DNA from: Pseudopedobacter alpinus
GTDB lineage: Bacteria > Bacteroidota > Bacteroidia > Sphingobacteriales > Sphingobacteriaceae
Direction of reading: 5' to 3'
Assembly: GCF_042684645.1 (NCBI RefSeq)
Contig: NZ_JBHULV010000055.1
Location: 1 to 64,000 of the forward strand
Length of the DNA stretch: 64,000 nucleotides
Both the position numbers and the translations under genes were made by a program. Below, piece by piece: positions 18,602 to 27,610 of this stretch (position 1 is its first letter; each line of letters opens with the position of its first letter). The notes below the pieces were generated by a model. That model worked only from the letters and a program-made list of their open reading frames with translations. It was not told the origin of the DNA and searched no databases.

Positions 18602-18638
18602 TATAAATCTCGCTTAGGGCGGAAAATAAATAAATAAT

Positions 18639-20150
18639 ATGTTACACGATCCAAATCGCATTTACATTTTTGATACCACACTTAGAGACGGAGAACAAGT
18701 GCCTGGTTGCCAATTAACAACTTCTGAAAAGATAGAAATAGCACTGCGTTTAGAAGCTTTAGGCGTTGATGTAATTGAAGCGGGTTTTCCTATTTCTAGT
18801 CCTGGGGATTTTGAAAGTGTTGTTGCTTTATCAAAAGCAGTTACCGAACCTATTATTTGCGCTTTAACCAGAGCAAATACAAAAGATATTGATTGCGCAG
18901 TAGAATCATTAAAACATGCTAAAAGACCACGTATCCATACCGGAATTGGTTCTTCAGATATGCACATCAAATACAAATTTAACAGCACACGTGAAGATAT
19001 TTTGCAACGTGGTGTTGATGCTGTAAAATATGCAAAACGTTTTGTTGAAGATATTGAGTTTTATGCAGAAGATGCCGGTAGGGCAGATAATGCTTTCCTA
19101 GCACAAATGGTGGAAGCTGTAATTGCTGCTGGTGCAACTGTAGTAAATATTCCAGATACAAATGGTTACTGTTTGCCAGATCAATATGGTGCAAAAATTA
19201 AATATTTGATGGATCATGTGAAAAATATTGACCAAGCAATTATTTCTGTGCATTGCCATAACGATTTAGGTTTAGCTACGGCAAATACCATTGCAGGTAT
19301 TCAAAACGGAGCTCGTCAAGCAGAATGTACTATCAATGGGATTGGCGAAAGAGCAGGAAATACAGCTTTGGAAGAAGTAGCGATGATTTTGAAAACCCAC
19401 CAAGCTTTAGGTAAATACACCAATATCAATTCAAAACATTTTTATGAGTTGAGCGGAATGGTTAGCCGTATGATGCGTATGCCAGTGCAACCGAACAAAG
19501 CAATTGTGGGTAAAAATGCATTTGCACATAGTTCTGGCATCCACCAAGATGGGGTGTTGAAACATCGCGAAAACTACGAGATCATTAACCCAGAAGATGT
19601 TGGTATAGATTCATCTGAAATTATTTTGACCGCCAGAAGTGGTCGTCATGCTTTAAAACATCACTTAGAAAGACTAGGCTATGTTTTAGAGAAAATTAAT
19701 ATAGACGATGTTTACGAGCGTTTTTTAGTTGTTGCCGATAGCAAAAAAGAGATTAAAGATGATGATTTATTAGCTTTGATGAGCAGCGGTGGTTCTGAAC
19801 GTAATTATAAAGCAGGTGTAACCGTTAAATTATTACAAGTAATGTGCGGCGATCCACTAATTCCAACCTCAATTGTGAAATTAGATATTAGAGGAGAATT
19901 GAAAGAAGCATCATCATCTGGTAACGGCCCAGTAGATGCAACTATTAAAGCGATTAACTCTATTATTGAGAGAGAGGTAGAGATAAAAGATTTCCATATC
20001 GATGCGATACACGGCGGAAGTAACGACGTTAGTAAGGTGAATATGCGTATTAAATACGATGGAAAGCATTACAACGGTTACGGCTTTAGTACTGATATTG
20101 TGCAAGCATCGGCCAACGCTTATTTAGATGCGGTGAATAAGTTCATCTAG
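18639..20150 (+). CDS. leuA: 2-isopropylmalate synthase
   Basis: First committed step of leucine synthesis (acetyl-CoA + 2-oxoisovalerate), 503 residues. The TIM barrel carries FDTTLRDGEQVPGC at its start, the metal-binding SVHCHNDLGLATANT and the NGIGERAGNTALEE loop. A linker precedes the C-terminal LeuA_dimer/leucine-sensing domain containing SSGNGPVDATIKAIN. Both domains are intact, so leucine feedback is expected from family knowledge. It lies 37 bp after the ABC ATPase gene. The stop codon TAG is part of a GTTGGTTAG-type repeat. Confidence 0.93.
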   Translation: MLHDPNRIYIFDTTLRDGEQVPGCQLTTSEKIEIALRLEALGVDVIEAGFPISSPGDFESVVALSKAVTEPIICALTRANTKDIDCAVESLKHAKRPRIHTGIGSSDMHIKYKFNSTREDILQRGVDAVKYAKRFVEDIEFYAEDAGRADNAFLAQMVEAVIAAGATVVNIPDTNGYCLPDQYGAKIKYLMDHVKNIDQAIISVHCHNDLGLATANTIAGIQNGARQAECTINGIGERAGNTALEEVAMILKTHQALGKYTNINSKHFYELSGMVSRMMRMPVQPNKAIVGKNAFAHSSGIHQDGVLKHRENYEIINPEDVGIDSSEIILTARSGRHALKHHLERLGYVLEKINIDDVYERFLVVADSKKEIKDDDLLALMSSGGSERNYKAGVTVKLLQVMCGDPLIPTSIVKLDIRGELKEASSSGNGPVDATIKAINSIIEREVEIKDFHIDAIHGGSNDVSKVNMRIKYDGKHYNGYGFSTDIVQASANAYLDAVNKFI

Positions 20151-20183
20151 TTGGTTAGGTGGTTGGTTTGTTCGTTGGTTAGG
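20148..20183. repeat. GTTGGTTAG-type intercistronic repeat (leuA side)
   Basis: Repeated GTTGGTTAG/GTGGTTGG words begin at the leuA stop codon. The same words occur after leuC and after the CimA-like gene. Confidence 0.6.
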
Positions 20184-20204
20184 ATTTGAGGGAAGTAAAG
20201 CTTG

Positions 20205-20284
20205 CGTTAACGATAACAGCGGATACCGGCCTCGTGAATAAGGCCTGATTATTATGAGCGGATAGCGTGTTAAAACGCCCAAAT
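20205..20284. repeat. Dispersed intergenic repeat between leuA and leuC
   Basis: Contains AGCGGATACCGGCC, a short GGCC...GGCC stem, and AGCGGATAGCGTGTTAAAACG, ending in AAAACGCCCAAAT. The final 25 bp closely match a second copy at 31018-31090. An open frame begins in it (20267) but is an artefact. Confidence 0.6.
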
Positions 20285-20350
20285 GAAAATAAAAAATTAA
20301 GAACTCCAGCAATTGGATTTCAAAAGATAAAAAGAGAAAAAACAAATAAA

Positions 20351-21760
20351 ATGAGTAATACATTATTTGACAAAGTGTGGGATAGCCACGTAGTTCGCCA
20401 GATTGAAGGTGGACCAGATGTAGTTTTTATAGATCGCCACATGATACATGAGGTGACAAGTCCTGTTGCGTTTTTAGGTTTAAAAAGCAGAGGAATTAAG
20501 GTTTTGCATCCAGAGCGTACTTTCGCAACGGCAGATCATAACACACCAACTATTAACCAGCATTTGCCTGTTGAAGATCCACTTTCGGCAAATCAGTTGA
20601 AAGCATTGGAAAGCAACAGTAACGAATACGGAATTTCTCACTGGGGTTTAGGTCACCAAAAAAACGGAATTGTACACGTAGTAGGTCCTGAATACGGAAT
20701 TACACAACCGGGTGCAACCATCGTTTGTGGCGATTCACATACCTCAACTCATGGTGCTTTTGGTGCTATTGCTTTTGGTATTGGCACATCTGAGGTAGAA
20801 ATGGTTTTGGCTTCACAATGTATTATGCAGCCTAAACCCAAGAAAATGAGAATCAATATTACAGGTTCTTTAGGTTTTGGAGTTACGCCAAAAGATGTGG
20901 CTTTGTTTATCATTTCGCAATTAACTACTTCTGGTGCTACAGGTTATTTTGTAGAATATGCCGGTAAGGTTTTTGAAGAAATGACGATGGAAGGGCGTAT
21001 GACGGTTTGTAACCTTTCCATAGAAATGGGTGCAAGAGGTGGTATGATTGCCCCGGATGATACTACTTTTGACTATGTAAAAGGCAGAGAGTTTACTCCA
21101 AAAGGCGAAGCTTGGGATAAAGCAATGGCTTATTGGAAAACGTTAAAAACGGATGCTGATGCTATTTTTGATAAAGAATATACTTTTGATGGTAGCAAAA
21201 TTGAGCCCATGATTACTTATGGTACTAACCCGGGTATGGGAATTGGTATTTCACAAGATATTCCAAATGCTGAAGCTGTTGAAGGTGGTGTTGCTACTTA
21301 CGAGAAGTCTTTAAAATATATGGGCTTTGGACAAGGTGATGCAATGATTGGTAAACCAGTTGATTATGTATTTATTGGAAGTTGCACCAACGGTAGAATT
21401 GAAGATTTTAGAGCTTTTGCATCTATTGTTAAAGGACGCAAAAAAGCAGATAACGTAACAGCTTGGTTAGTTCCAGGATCTCACATTGTGGAGGCTGCAA
21501 TTAAAGACGAAGGATTATTAGATATTTTTACTGAAGCAGGTTTTGTTTTACGTCAGCCAGGTTGTTCTGCTTGTTTAGCCATGAATGATGATAAAATTCC
21601 AGCAGGGAAATATGCAGTAAGTACTTCAAACAGAAATTTCGAAGGACGTCAAGGTCCAGGGTCACGTACATTATTGGCTAGTCCATTAGTTGCAGCAGCA
21701 GCAGCGGTAACAGGTAAAGTAACAGATCCGAGAGAGTTGATGGAGGAAGTAGTTGGTTAG
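20351..21760 (+). CDS. leuC: 3-isopropylmalate dehydratase large subunit
   Basis: Aconitase-family iron-sulfur subunit, 469 residues from the ATG at 20351. An upstream TTG at 20267 lies within an intergenic repeat and is rejected. Cluster ligands are visible in VFIGSCTNGRIEDF and QPGCSACLAMN. CGDSHTSTHGAFGAIAFGIG forms the active-site segment. It pairs with LeuD to isomerise 2-isopropylmalate and could also serve the citramalate route. The last two codons and stop (GTT GGT TAG) belong to an intercistronic repeat. Confidence 0.96.
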   Translation: MSNTLFDKVWDSHVVRQIEGGPDVVFIDRHMIHEVTSPVAFLGLKSRGIKVLHPERTFATADHNTPTINQHLPVEDPLSANQLKALESNSNEYGISHWGLGHQKNGIVHVVGPEYGITQPGATIVCGDSHTSTHGAFGAIAFGIGTSEVEMVLASQCIMQPKPKKMRINITGSLGFGVTPKDVALFIISQLTTSGATGYFVEYAGKVFEEMTMEGRMTVCNLSIEMGARGGMIAPDDTTFDYVKGREFTPKGEAWDKAMAYWKTLKTDADAIFDKEYTFDGSKIEPMITYGTNPGMGIGISQDIPNAEAVEGGVATYEKSLKYMGFGQGDAMIGKPVDYVFIGSCTNGRIEDFRAFASIVKGRKKADNVTAWLVPGSHIVEAAIKDEGLLDIFTEAGFVLRQPGCSACLAMNDDKIPAGKYAVSTSNRNFEGRQGPGSRTLLASPLVAAAAAVTGKVTDPRELMEEVVG

Positions 21761-21932
21761 TTGATTGGGTTGTTAGGTGGTTCGGGCCTGTAAAGTTCGA
21801 GATCCTTGCAATTTTAATAACCTCAGCAGCTATAAAATAATAAAGGTATAAAATTTAGGTTTTAATTTACAGTTTGGTATTCGCTTCAAAAGCCTAACAA
21901 ACCAACAAACTAAAACCTAACAAACTAAACAA
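21752..21932. repeat. leuC-leuD spacer with inverted GTTGGTTAG / CTAACAAACC arms
   Basis: The left arm (21752-21785) has GTTGGTTAG-type words. The right arm (about 21893-21932) is a run of AACAAACCAACAAAC and CCTAACAAAC words, complementary in type. The roughly 110 bp between them hold no gene or terminator that I can see. Confidence 0.55.
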
Positions 21933-21933
21933 A

Positions 21934-22530
21934 ATGGCATACGATAAATTCACAATATTAAAATCTACTGGAGTTCCACTTCCGATAGAGAACGTAGATA
22001 CAGATCAAATTATCCCAGCTCGTTTCTTGAAAGCAACAGAGCGTGTGGGTTTTGGTGATAACTTATTTAGAGATTGGAGATACAATACAGACGGTTCTGC
22101 AAAAGCAGATTTCGTTTTAAACAACCCAACCTATAAAGGGAAAATTTTAGTTGGTGGCAAAAACTTTGGTTCAGGTTCTTCTCGTGAACATGCTGCATGG
22201 GCAGTTTACGATTATGGTTTCAGAGCAGTTGTTTCTAGTTTCTTTGCTGATATTTTCAGAGGAAATTGTTTAAACATTGGTGTTTTGCCAGTGCAAGTGA
22301 GTGCTGAGTTTTTGGATAAAATTTTTGCAGCTATCCACGCAAATCCAGAAACAGAATTAGAAATTAATTTAGAAGCACAAACTATTACTTTATTATCAAG
22401 TGGCGAGTCTGAAAGTTTCGACATTAGTTCTTACAAAAAAGACAATATGATGAACGGTTTTGATGATATAGATTATCTACAAAACATAAAATCAGAAATA
22501 AAAGCCTTTGGAGAGCAACTCCCTTTTTAA
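21934..22530 (+). CDS. leuD: 3-isopropylmalate dehydratase small subunit
   Basis: A 198-residue swivel-domain partner of LeuC. NVDTDQIIPARFLK near residue 20 and GKNFGSGSSREHAAWAVYDYG in the middle are the family signatures. The length is typical of the bacterial LeuD type. It is separated from leuC by the repeat-filled spacer and is followed by the CimA-like synthase after 24 bp. Confidence 0.96.
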   Translation: MAYDKFTILKSTGVPLPIENVDTDQIIPARFLKATERVGFGDNLFRDWRYNTDGSAKADFVLNNPTYKGKILVGGKNFGSGSSREHAAWAVYDYGFRAVVSSFFADIFRGNCLNIGVLPVQVSAEFLDKIFAAIHANPETELEINLEAQTITLLSSGESESFDISSYKKDNMMNGFDDIDYLQNIKSEIKAFGEQLPF

Positions 22531-22554
22531 TTAAATTTTTCAAAAATCTTGTTG

Positions 22555-24129
22555 ATGAAAAGACGGAAAATAGAAATCATGGACACAACCTTGAGGGATG
22601 GCGAACAAACCTCGGGGGTATCTTTTTCGGTTTCTGAGAAATTAACAATTTCTCAGTTATTATTAGAAGAATTATTGGTGGACAGGATAGAAATTGCCTC
22701 TGCCAGAGTATCAGATGGAGAGCTGGAAGCTGTTAAAGCAGTAACCAAATGGGCTAAAGAGAATAATTGTTTACATAAGATTGAGGTTTTAACTTTTGTT
22801 GATAACGGCGTATCTATTGATTGGATGTTGCAAGCTGGTGTAAAGGTTCAAAATTTGTTAACTAAAGGCTCTTTAAACCATCTTACACATCAACTTAAAA
22901 AGACACCTGAAGCACATTTTTCGGAAATTGCAGAGGTTATCCAGTTGGCTTTAAGCAATGGGTTAAAAACCAATGTTTATTTAGAAGATTGGAGCAATGG
23001 AATGCGTAGTTCGAGAGATTATGTTTTTCAATACCTAGATTTTTTAACACAACAACCTATTGAAAGGGTTTTACTGCCTGATACTTTGGGTGTTTTAACT
23101 CCACATGAAACTTTTGAGTTTGTATCTGCTATAAAAGTAAGATATCCAAATACACATTTTGATTTTCATGCACATAATGATTATGATTTAGGTACAGCCA
23201 ATGTTTTAGAAGCCATTAAAGCTGATATTGATGGCTTGCATTTAACTGTAAACGGAATGGGGGAAAGAGCTGGAAATGCTCCTTTAGCAAGTGTGATTGC
23301 TGTTATTAACGACTTTTTACCGGAGGTGGAAATTGGTTTAAAAGAATCTTCTATTTACAAAGTTAGTAAACTGGTCGAAACTTTTTCTGGTGTAAGAATT
23401 CCGGCTAATAAACCAGTTGTTGGTGAAAATGTTTTTACACAAACTGCTGGCATCCATGCTGATGGAGATAACAAAAAGAACCTTTATTTTAACGATTTAT
23501 TGCCTGAGCGTTTTGGGCGTAAACGTTCTTATGCTTTAGGTAAAACATCAGGCAAAGCAAATATTGAGAAAAATTTACAAGAATTAGGTTTAAAATTGAA
23601 TGATGCCGATTTAAAGAAAGTTACACAACGTGTAATAGAATTGGGCGATTTAAAAGAGACAGTTACACAAGATGATTTACCTTATATTATTTCTGATGTT
23701 TTAGCTAGTAACGCTTATCTGGAAATGGTAAAAGTAGAATCTTATATGCTTTCGCACTCTAAAGGTTTAAAACCTTCGGCAGCAATTGCAGTTAGGTTTT
23801 CAGGTATTTTGTACGAAGAACATGCACAAGGCGACGGTCAGTTTGATGCGTTCATGCTAGCGTTAAATAAGATTTATAAATCTCAAGGTAAAACTTTGCC
23901 TGCTTTAATTGATTATAGCGTTCGTATTGCTCCAGGAAGTAGCTCAGATGCACTTTGTGAGACCATCATTACTTGGAAAACCCCTAAAAAGACATTTACT
24001 ACAAGAGGATTAGATTCAGATCAAACGGTTTGTGCTATTTTAGCTACTGAGAAAATGTTGAATATTATGGAGACGCAGCAGAATCAAGAATCAAGTATTA
24101 AGACACAAGAACACGAAAAAGTTGGTTAG
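22555..24129 (+). CDS. Second 2-isopropylmalate/citramalate synthase family protein
   Basis: A 524-residue DRE-TIM metallolyase with a C-terminal LeuA_dimer-type domain. IMDTTLRDGEQTSGVSF, DFHAHNDYDLGTANV and NGMGERAGNAPLA give the catalytic framework. It is clearly divergent from the leuA product in the same operon. Because the window has no threonine dehydratase (ilvA) and LeuCDB sit beside it, it may be an (R)-citramalate synthase feeding isoleucine synthesis from pyruvate. An isopropylmalate or other alpha-acyl-malate role is not excluded. The start is taken as ATG 22555, since the two codons before it are TTG. The gene ends in GTT GGT TAG, again from the repeat. Confidence 0.8.
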   Translation: MKRRKIEIMDTTLRDGEQTSGVSFSVSEKLTISQLLLEELLVDRIEIASARVSDGELEAVKAVTKWAKENNCLHKIEVLTFVDNGVSIDWMLQAGVKVQNLLTKGSLNHLTHQLKKTPEAHFSEIAEVIQLALSNGLKTNVYLEDWSNGMRSSRDYVFQYLDFLTQQPIERVLLPDTLGVLTPHETFEFVSAIKVRYPNTHFDFHAHNDYDLGTANVLEAIKADIDGLHLTVNGMGERAGNAPLASVIAVINDFLPEVEIGLKESSIYKVSKLVETFSGVRIPANKPVVGENVFTQTAGIHADGDNKKNLYFNDLLPERFGRKRSYALGKTSGKANIEKNLQELGLKLNDADLKKVTQRVIELGDLKETVTQDDLPYIISDVLASNAYLEMVKVESYMLSHSKGLKPSAAIAVRFSGILYEEHAQGDGQFDAFMLALNKIYKSQGKTLPALIDYSVRIAPGSSSDALCETIITWKTPKKTFTTRGLDSDQTVCAILATEKMLNIMETQQNQESSIKTQEHEKVG

Positions 24130-24203
24130 ATAGTTAGGTTGTTAGTTGGTTCGTCCAACTAAGTCTAACAAACCAACAAACTAAAAACTAACAAACTACA
24201 TAA
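24121..24203. repeat. Inverted intercistronic repeat before leuB
   Basis: GTTGGTTAG and GTTAGTTGG words are followed directly by CCAACTAAG, CTAACAAACC and CTAACAAAC words. Together they can fold into one long hairpin that fills the gap. It is the collapsed equivalent of the leuC-leuD spacer. Confidence 0.6.
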
Positions 24204-24206
24204 AAA

Positions 24207-25265
24207 ATGAAACTAAATATTGCCCTTTTAGCGGGAGACGGAATTGGACCTGAGGTTGTTAATCAGGCTGTAAAAGTGATAGATGCTATTGCTGTTAAAT
24301 TTAATCACGAAATCAATTATACATCTGCATTAACAGGTGCTTGTGCAATTGATGATTGTGGAGAGCCATACCCAGACTCAACTCACGAGGTTTGTTTAGC
24401 TGCTGATGCAGTTTTGTTTGGCGCTATTGGTCATCCAAAATATGATAACGATCCAAAAGCAACCGTTCGCCCAGAGCAAGGATTGTTGAAAATGCGTCAG
24501 AAATTAGGCTTATTTGCTAACGTTCGTCCAACTTTTACCTTCCCATCTTTAATTGATAATTCTCCATTAAAAAGAGAAAGAATTGAAGGAACCGATTTAA
24601 TTATTTTACGTGAATTAACTGGCGGAATTTACTTCGGTGAAAGAGGTAGAAAAGACGGTGGCGATACTGCATTTGATACTTGTACTTATACCAGAGCAGA
24701 AATTCAGCGTTTAGCTAAAATGGGTTTTGAAATTGCGATGACACGTAGCAAAAAATTATGCTGTGTAGATAAAGCAAACGTTTTAGAAACCTCTCGTTTA
24801 TGGAGAGAAACGGTGCAGGATATGGAAAAAGATTATCCAGAAGTAACTGTTTCTTACGAATTTGTTGATGCAGTTGCGATGCGTTTGGTACAATGGCCAA
24901 ATTCTTACGATGTATTAATTACTGAAAACTTATTTGGAGATATTTTAACTGATGAGGCTTCTGTAATTTCAGGATCTATGGGGTTAATGCCATCAGCTTC
25001 TAAAGGTTTACATACCTCTTTATACGAGCCAATTCATGGTTCATACCCACAAGCAACAGGAAAAGATATTGCAAACCCACTGGCAACAGTTTTATCTGCA
25101 GCAATGATGTTTGAAGATGCTTTTGGTTTACAAGCTGAAGCTGATGCGATTAGAGAAGTAGTAAACAAATCTTTAGCAGAAGGAATTGTAACCGAAGATT
25201 TATCAGGAAAAAATAAAGCTTACGGAACCAACGCAGTTGGCGATTGGTTGGCTAAGAATATTTAA
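24207..25265 (+). CDS. leuB: 3-isopropylmalate dehydrogenase
   Basis: NAD-dependent beta-decarboxylating dehydrogenase, 352 residues, third step of leucine synthesis. The start MKLNIALLAGDGIGPEV, the substrate region RPEQGLLKMRQKLGLFANVRP (in parts RPEQGLLKMRQKLG and LFANVRP), LTGGIYFGERGR and the signature EPIHGSYPQATGKDIANP are all present. It is the last gene of the superoperon and is followed by a strong terminator. Confidence 0.97.
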   Translation: MKLNIALLAGDGIGPEVVNQAVKVIDAIAVKFNHEINYTSALTGACAIDDCGEPYPDSTHEVCLAADAVLFGAIGHPKYDNDPKATVRPEQGLLKMRQKLGLFANVRPTFTFPSLIDNSPLKRERIEGTDLIILRELTGGIYFGERGRKDGGDTAFDTCTYTRAEIQRLAKMGFEIAMTRSKKLCCVDKANVLETSRLWRETVQDMEKDYPEVTVSYEFVDAVAMRLVQWPNSYDVLITENLFGDILTDEASVISGSMGLMPSASKGLHTSLYEPIHGSYPQATGKDIANPLATVLSAAMMFEDAFGLQAEADAIREVVNKSLAEGIVTEDLSGKNKAYGTNAVGDWLAKNI

Positions 25266-25297
25266 AATAATAATACCAATTAACCTAAACCCTAAAG

Positions 25298-25328
25298 ACC
25301 GGCGACTCAACCTCGTCGGTTTTTTTTT
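25298..25328 (+). terminator. Terminator of the ilv-leu superoperon
   Basis: Stem ACCGGCGA / TCGTCGGT with a 7-base loop followed by nine T. It is the first convincing intrinsic terminator after the attenuator, about 15.5 kb away. Confidence 0.9.
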
Positions 25329-25414
25329 GAAATTGAAATTTTAAAATTAATTGACTGCTAATCCATTCTGGCTTAAAAACCTAAAAGCATAATGCAAACA
25401 TCACTGCTTACCTG

Positions 25415-26113
25415 CTAAAACTCGTATCCAACACAAAAATGCAGCGCAGTATTTATTGCTTTTTCATCATTAGTAATTAGTTCTTTTGGAAGGATATTCT
25501 GAATTCCTTGGGCATAATTGATATTCAAAAGCCAGCCTTTTCTAAATTGGTAGCCTGCTAAAAAATTAAAACCTACATCAGTTTTCTTAAAATCATCGGT
25601 TGTTTTATTTCCATAAGCAAGCTTACGCTCTTCCTCCTTATAAATAAACGATGATGATGAAAAATCTGTGGTTAACTTTTCTACACTTCCATCCAATGCA
25701 TATCCTATATATGGTCCTCCACCTAAAACAACTTTCCCTTTTCCCAAAGGCAATTTAAAAACTCCGTTTATCGGAATTTCTAAATAAAATAATCTTAAAT
25801 CTAACATTGTTTGAGCAAATGGATTTGTTGCAGATGGTTGCTCTAGGGCAGAAAAACCTCTGTCGGTATAAGAAAGCCCCGCTTGTAAAGCAAACTTATT
25901 AGTAATTGGCTTATTTAGAAATGCAGAGAAATGTCCCAATCCATTAGAACTTATCTGATCATATCTAGCGTCGTTAAACGAGATAATTGAGGATCCAACG
26001 CCTAATTTCAAGCCAAAACTTAATTTTTCATCTAAGCCACCGCTTGCATCAATTTGGGCTAAAGCATTGATAGAAAATAAGGAAATTATGATGATGAGTA
26101 CTGTGTTTTTCAT
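25415..26113 (-). CDS. Outer-membrane beta-barrel protein (PorT-like)
   Basis: A 232-residue protein with a Sec signal (hydrophobic residues 5-18 ending ALAQ) and alternating hydrophobic strands such as FGLKLGVGSSIISF and VGFNFLAGYQFRKGW. It ends in aromatic FCVGYEF, typical of small outer-membrane barrels of the OMP_b-brl_2 type. The function is unknown. It is transcribed divergently from the methyltransferase gene across 96 bp. Confidence 0.75.
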   Translation of the reverse strand: MKNTVLIIIISLFSINALAQIDASGGLDEKLSFGLKLGVGSSIISFNDARYDQISSNGLGHFSAFLNKPITNKFALQAGLSYTDRGFSALEQPSATNPFAQTMLDLRLFYLEIPINGVFKLPLGKGKVVLGGGPYIGYALDGSVEKLTTDFSSSSFIYKEEERKLAYGNKTTDDFKKTDVGFNFLAGYQFRKGWLLNINYAQGIQNILPKELITNDEKAINTALHFCVGYEF

Positions 26114-26209
26114 AGAATAATTTAAAGCACTAAATATATCAAAAACCTTGAATTATATTTATTTTAGCACTAGCTTAATAATTTTTTATTAATATTCTAA
26201 TTAAAATAA

Positions 26210-26917
26210 ATGCAAAAATCAACCCTACAAGAAATACAAGAACGTTTTGATAACGATGTTGAACGTTTCTCAAATTTAAATACCGGTCAGGTTTCTACTA
26301 TAGATGCAGAAATATCTTTAGAATTGATTACAGAGGCAGCAAAAAGTATTAATCCTAAAGCTAAATCTGTTTTAGATATTGGTTGCGGTGCAGGCAATTA
26401 TACTTTAAAAATGCTAACCAAACTTCCAAACTTAAATTGCACCTTGGTTGATTTAAGTGAGCCAATGTTAACAAGAGCAAAAGAGCGAGTTTCAGTTGAA
26501 ACGGAAGGGGAAATTGAAGTTCGCCAAGGTGATATAAGAGCCATTAATTTTGGTGATAAAAAATTCGACATTATACTCGCCGGTGCAGTTTTACACCATT
26601 TAAGAGATGAAAAAGATTGGGAAGAAACTTTTAAAAAGCTTTATAATTTATTAAATGATGGCGGTAGTTTATGGATTTCTGATTTAGTTGTTGAAGATTC
26701 GGAGCTTATTACAAAATTGATTTGGGATAAATACGGCGATTATTTAGAAGGCATTGGAGGCAAAGATTTCAGAGAAAATGTTTTTGCGTACATAGAAAAA
26801 GAAGACTCTCCACGATCTTTAAACTTTCAGCTAGCTCTAATGAAAAAAGTTGGATTTAGCAGTACAGAAATTCTACATAAAAATTTATGTTTTGCCGCTT
26901 TTGGAGGGTTAAAATAA
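26210..26917 (+). CDS. Class I SAM-dependent methyltransferase
   Basis: A 235-residue Rossmann-type methyltransferase. Motif I is VLDIGCGAGNYTLKM, the acidic end of strand 2 is LVDLSEPML, motif II is QGDIRAINF, and IILAGAVLHHL follows. The substrate cannot be assigned. A terminator follows 10 bp after the stop. Confidence 0.85.
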   Translation: MQKSTLQEIQERFDNDVERFSNLNTGQVSTIDAEISLELITEAAKSINPKAKSVLDIGCGAGNYTLKMLTKLPNLNCTLVDLSEPMLTRAKERVSVETEGEIEVRQGDIRAINFGDKKFDIILAGAVLHHLRDEKDWEETFKKLYNLLNDGGSLWISDLVVEDSELITKLIWDKYGDYLEGIGGKDFRENVFAYIEKEDSPRSLNFQLALMKKVGFSSTEILHKNLCFAAFGGLK

Positions 26918-26927
26918 TTTAAAAGCT

Positions 26928-26963
26928 AAATAACCTTAGACTGGAAAAGACTAAGGTTATTTT
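26928..26963 (+). terminator. Terminator after the methyltransferase
   Basis: Stem AAATAACCTTAG / CTAAGGTTATTT with an 11-base loop and a short T run. The 180 bp that follow, up to the DUF2237 gene, hold no feature that I recognise. Confidence 0.8.
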
Positions 26964-27142
26964 GTTAGAATTATATTTTAAAATATTTGATTATCAGTAA
27001 ATAAGTGAAATTATATCTGTTAACGTGTTAAATTTAAACCATAAGTGATACGCTTAATCGTGGTTAAATTATAAAGATATTTATAAAACTGGACAATCTT
27101 ATAGAGCCTACACGGTATTATACGGATAGTTAGAAAAGCATT

Positions 27143-27523
27143 TTAACTTTTAAACTCATTGGCTTTCAAATCTTCTAAAGTGATATAGAGCAAAGCATTT
27201 TCATGAGTAGCCTCTAAAATTACAGGAGGCGCAAAACCAAAGTCAAAAGCTTCTTTCCATCTTAAAGCACACAAACACCATCTATCACCTGCTTTTAAGC
27301 CAGGGAAATTACTTGCAGGATACGGACTAATTAAATTATTCCCCAAAGCTAAAGTGAACTCCAAAAAAGCATCAGTAACAACCGCAGCAATTACATGTTT
27401 GCCTGTATCTTGCGGGCCAGTACAGCAAAATCCATCTCTATAAAATCCAGTTAATGGGTCAGTTCCGGTAATTACCAAAGGAGTGCCTAAAACATTTTTA
27501 TCAATAGGGTGAGTTTTGTTCAT
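27143..27523 (-). CDS. DUF2237 family protein
   Basis: A 126-residue protein matching the DUF2237 family. The motifs GFYRDGFCCTGPQDTGKH near residue 25, FPGLKAGDRWCLCALRWKEA and the closing EATHENALLYI region are typical. The family is small, soluble, conserved in bacteria and protists, and of unknown function. The paired Cys residues (FCCTG and WCLCA) are conserved in the family as I recall it. It stands alone. Confidence 0.85.
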   Translation of the reverse strand: MNKTHPIDKNVLGTPLVITGTDPLTGFYRDGFCCTGPQDTGKHVIAAVVTDAFLEFTLALGNNLISPYPASNFPGLKAGDRWCLCALRWKEAFDFGFAPPVILEATHENALLYITLEDLKANEFKS

Positions 27524-27610
27524 GTTTAATGTGAGCTATGCTTTGATAACCTTAAAAGCCTTAATTTGTTTTTGAAGTTTTTTTATAAATATAAGTTCAA
27601 CTGGTAATTA

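Noticed and set aside
20267..20350. Upstream extension of leuC from a TTG
   Set aside because: The added 28 residues come from a dispersed intergenic repeat, and the ATG at 20351 gives the normal LeuC N-terminus.
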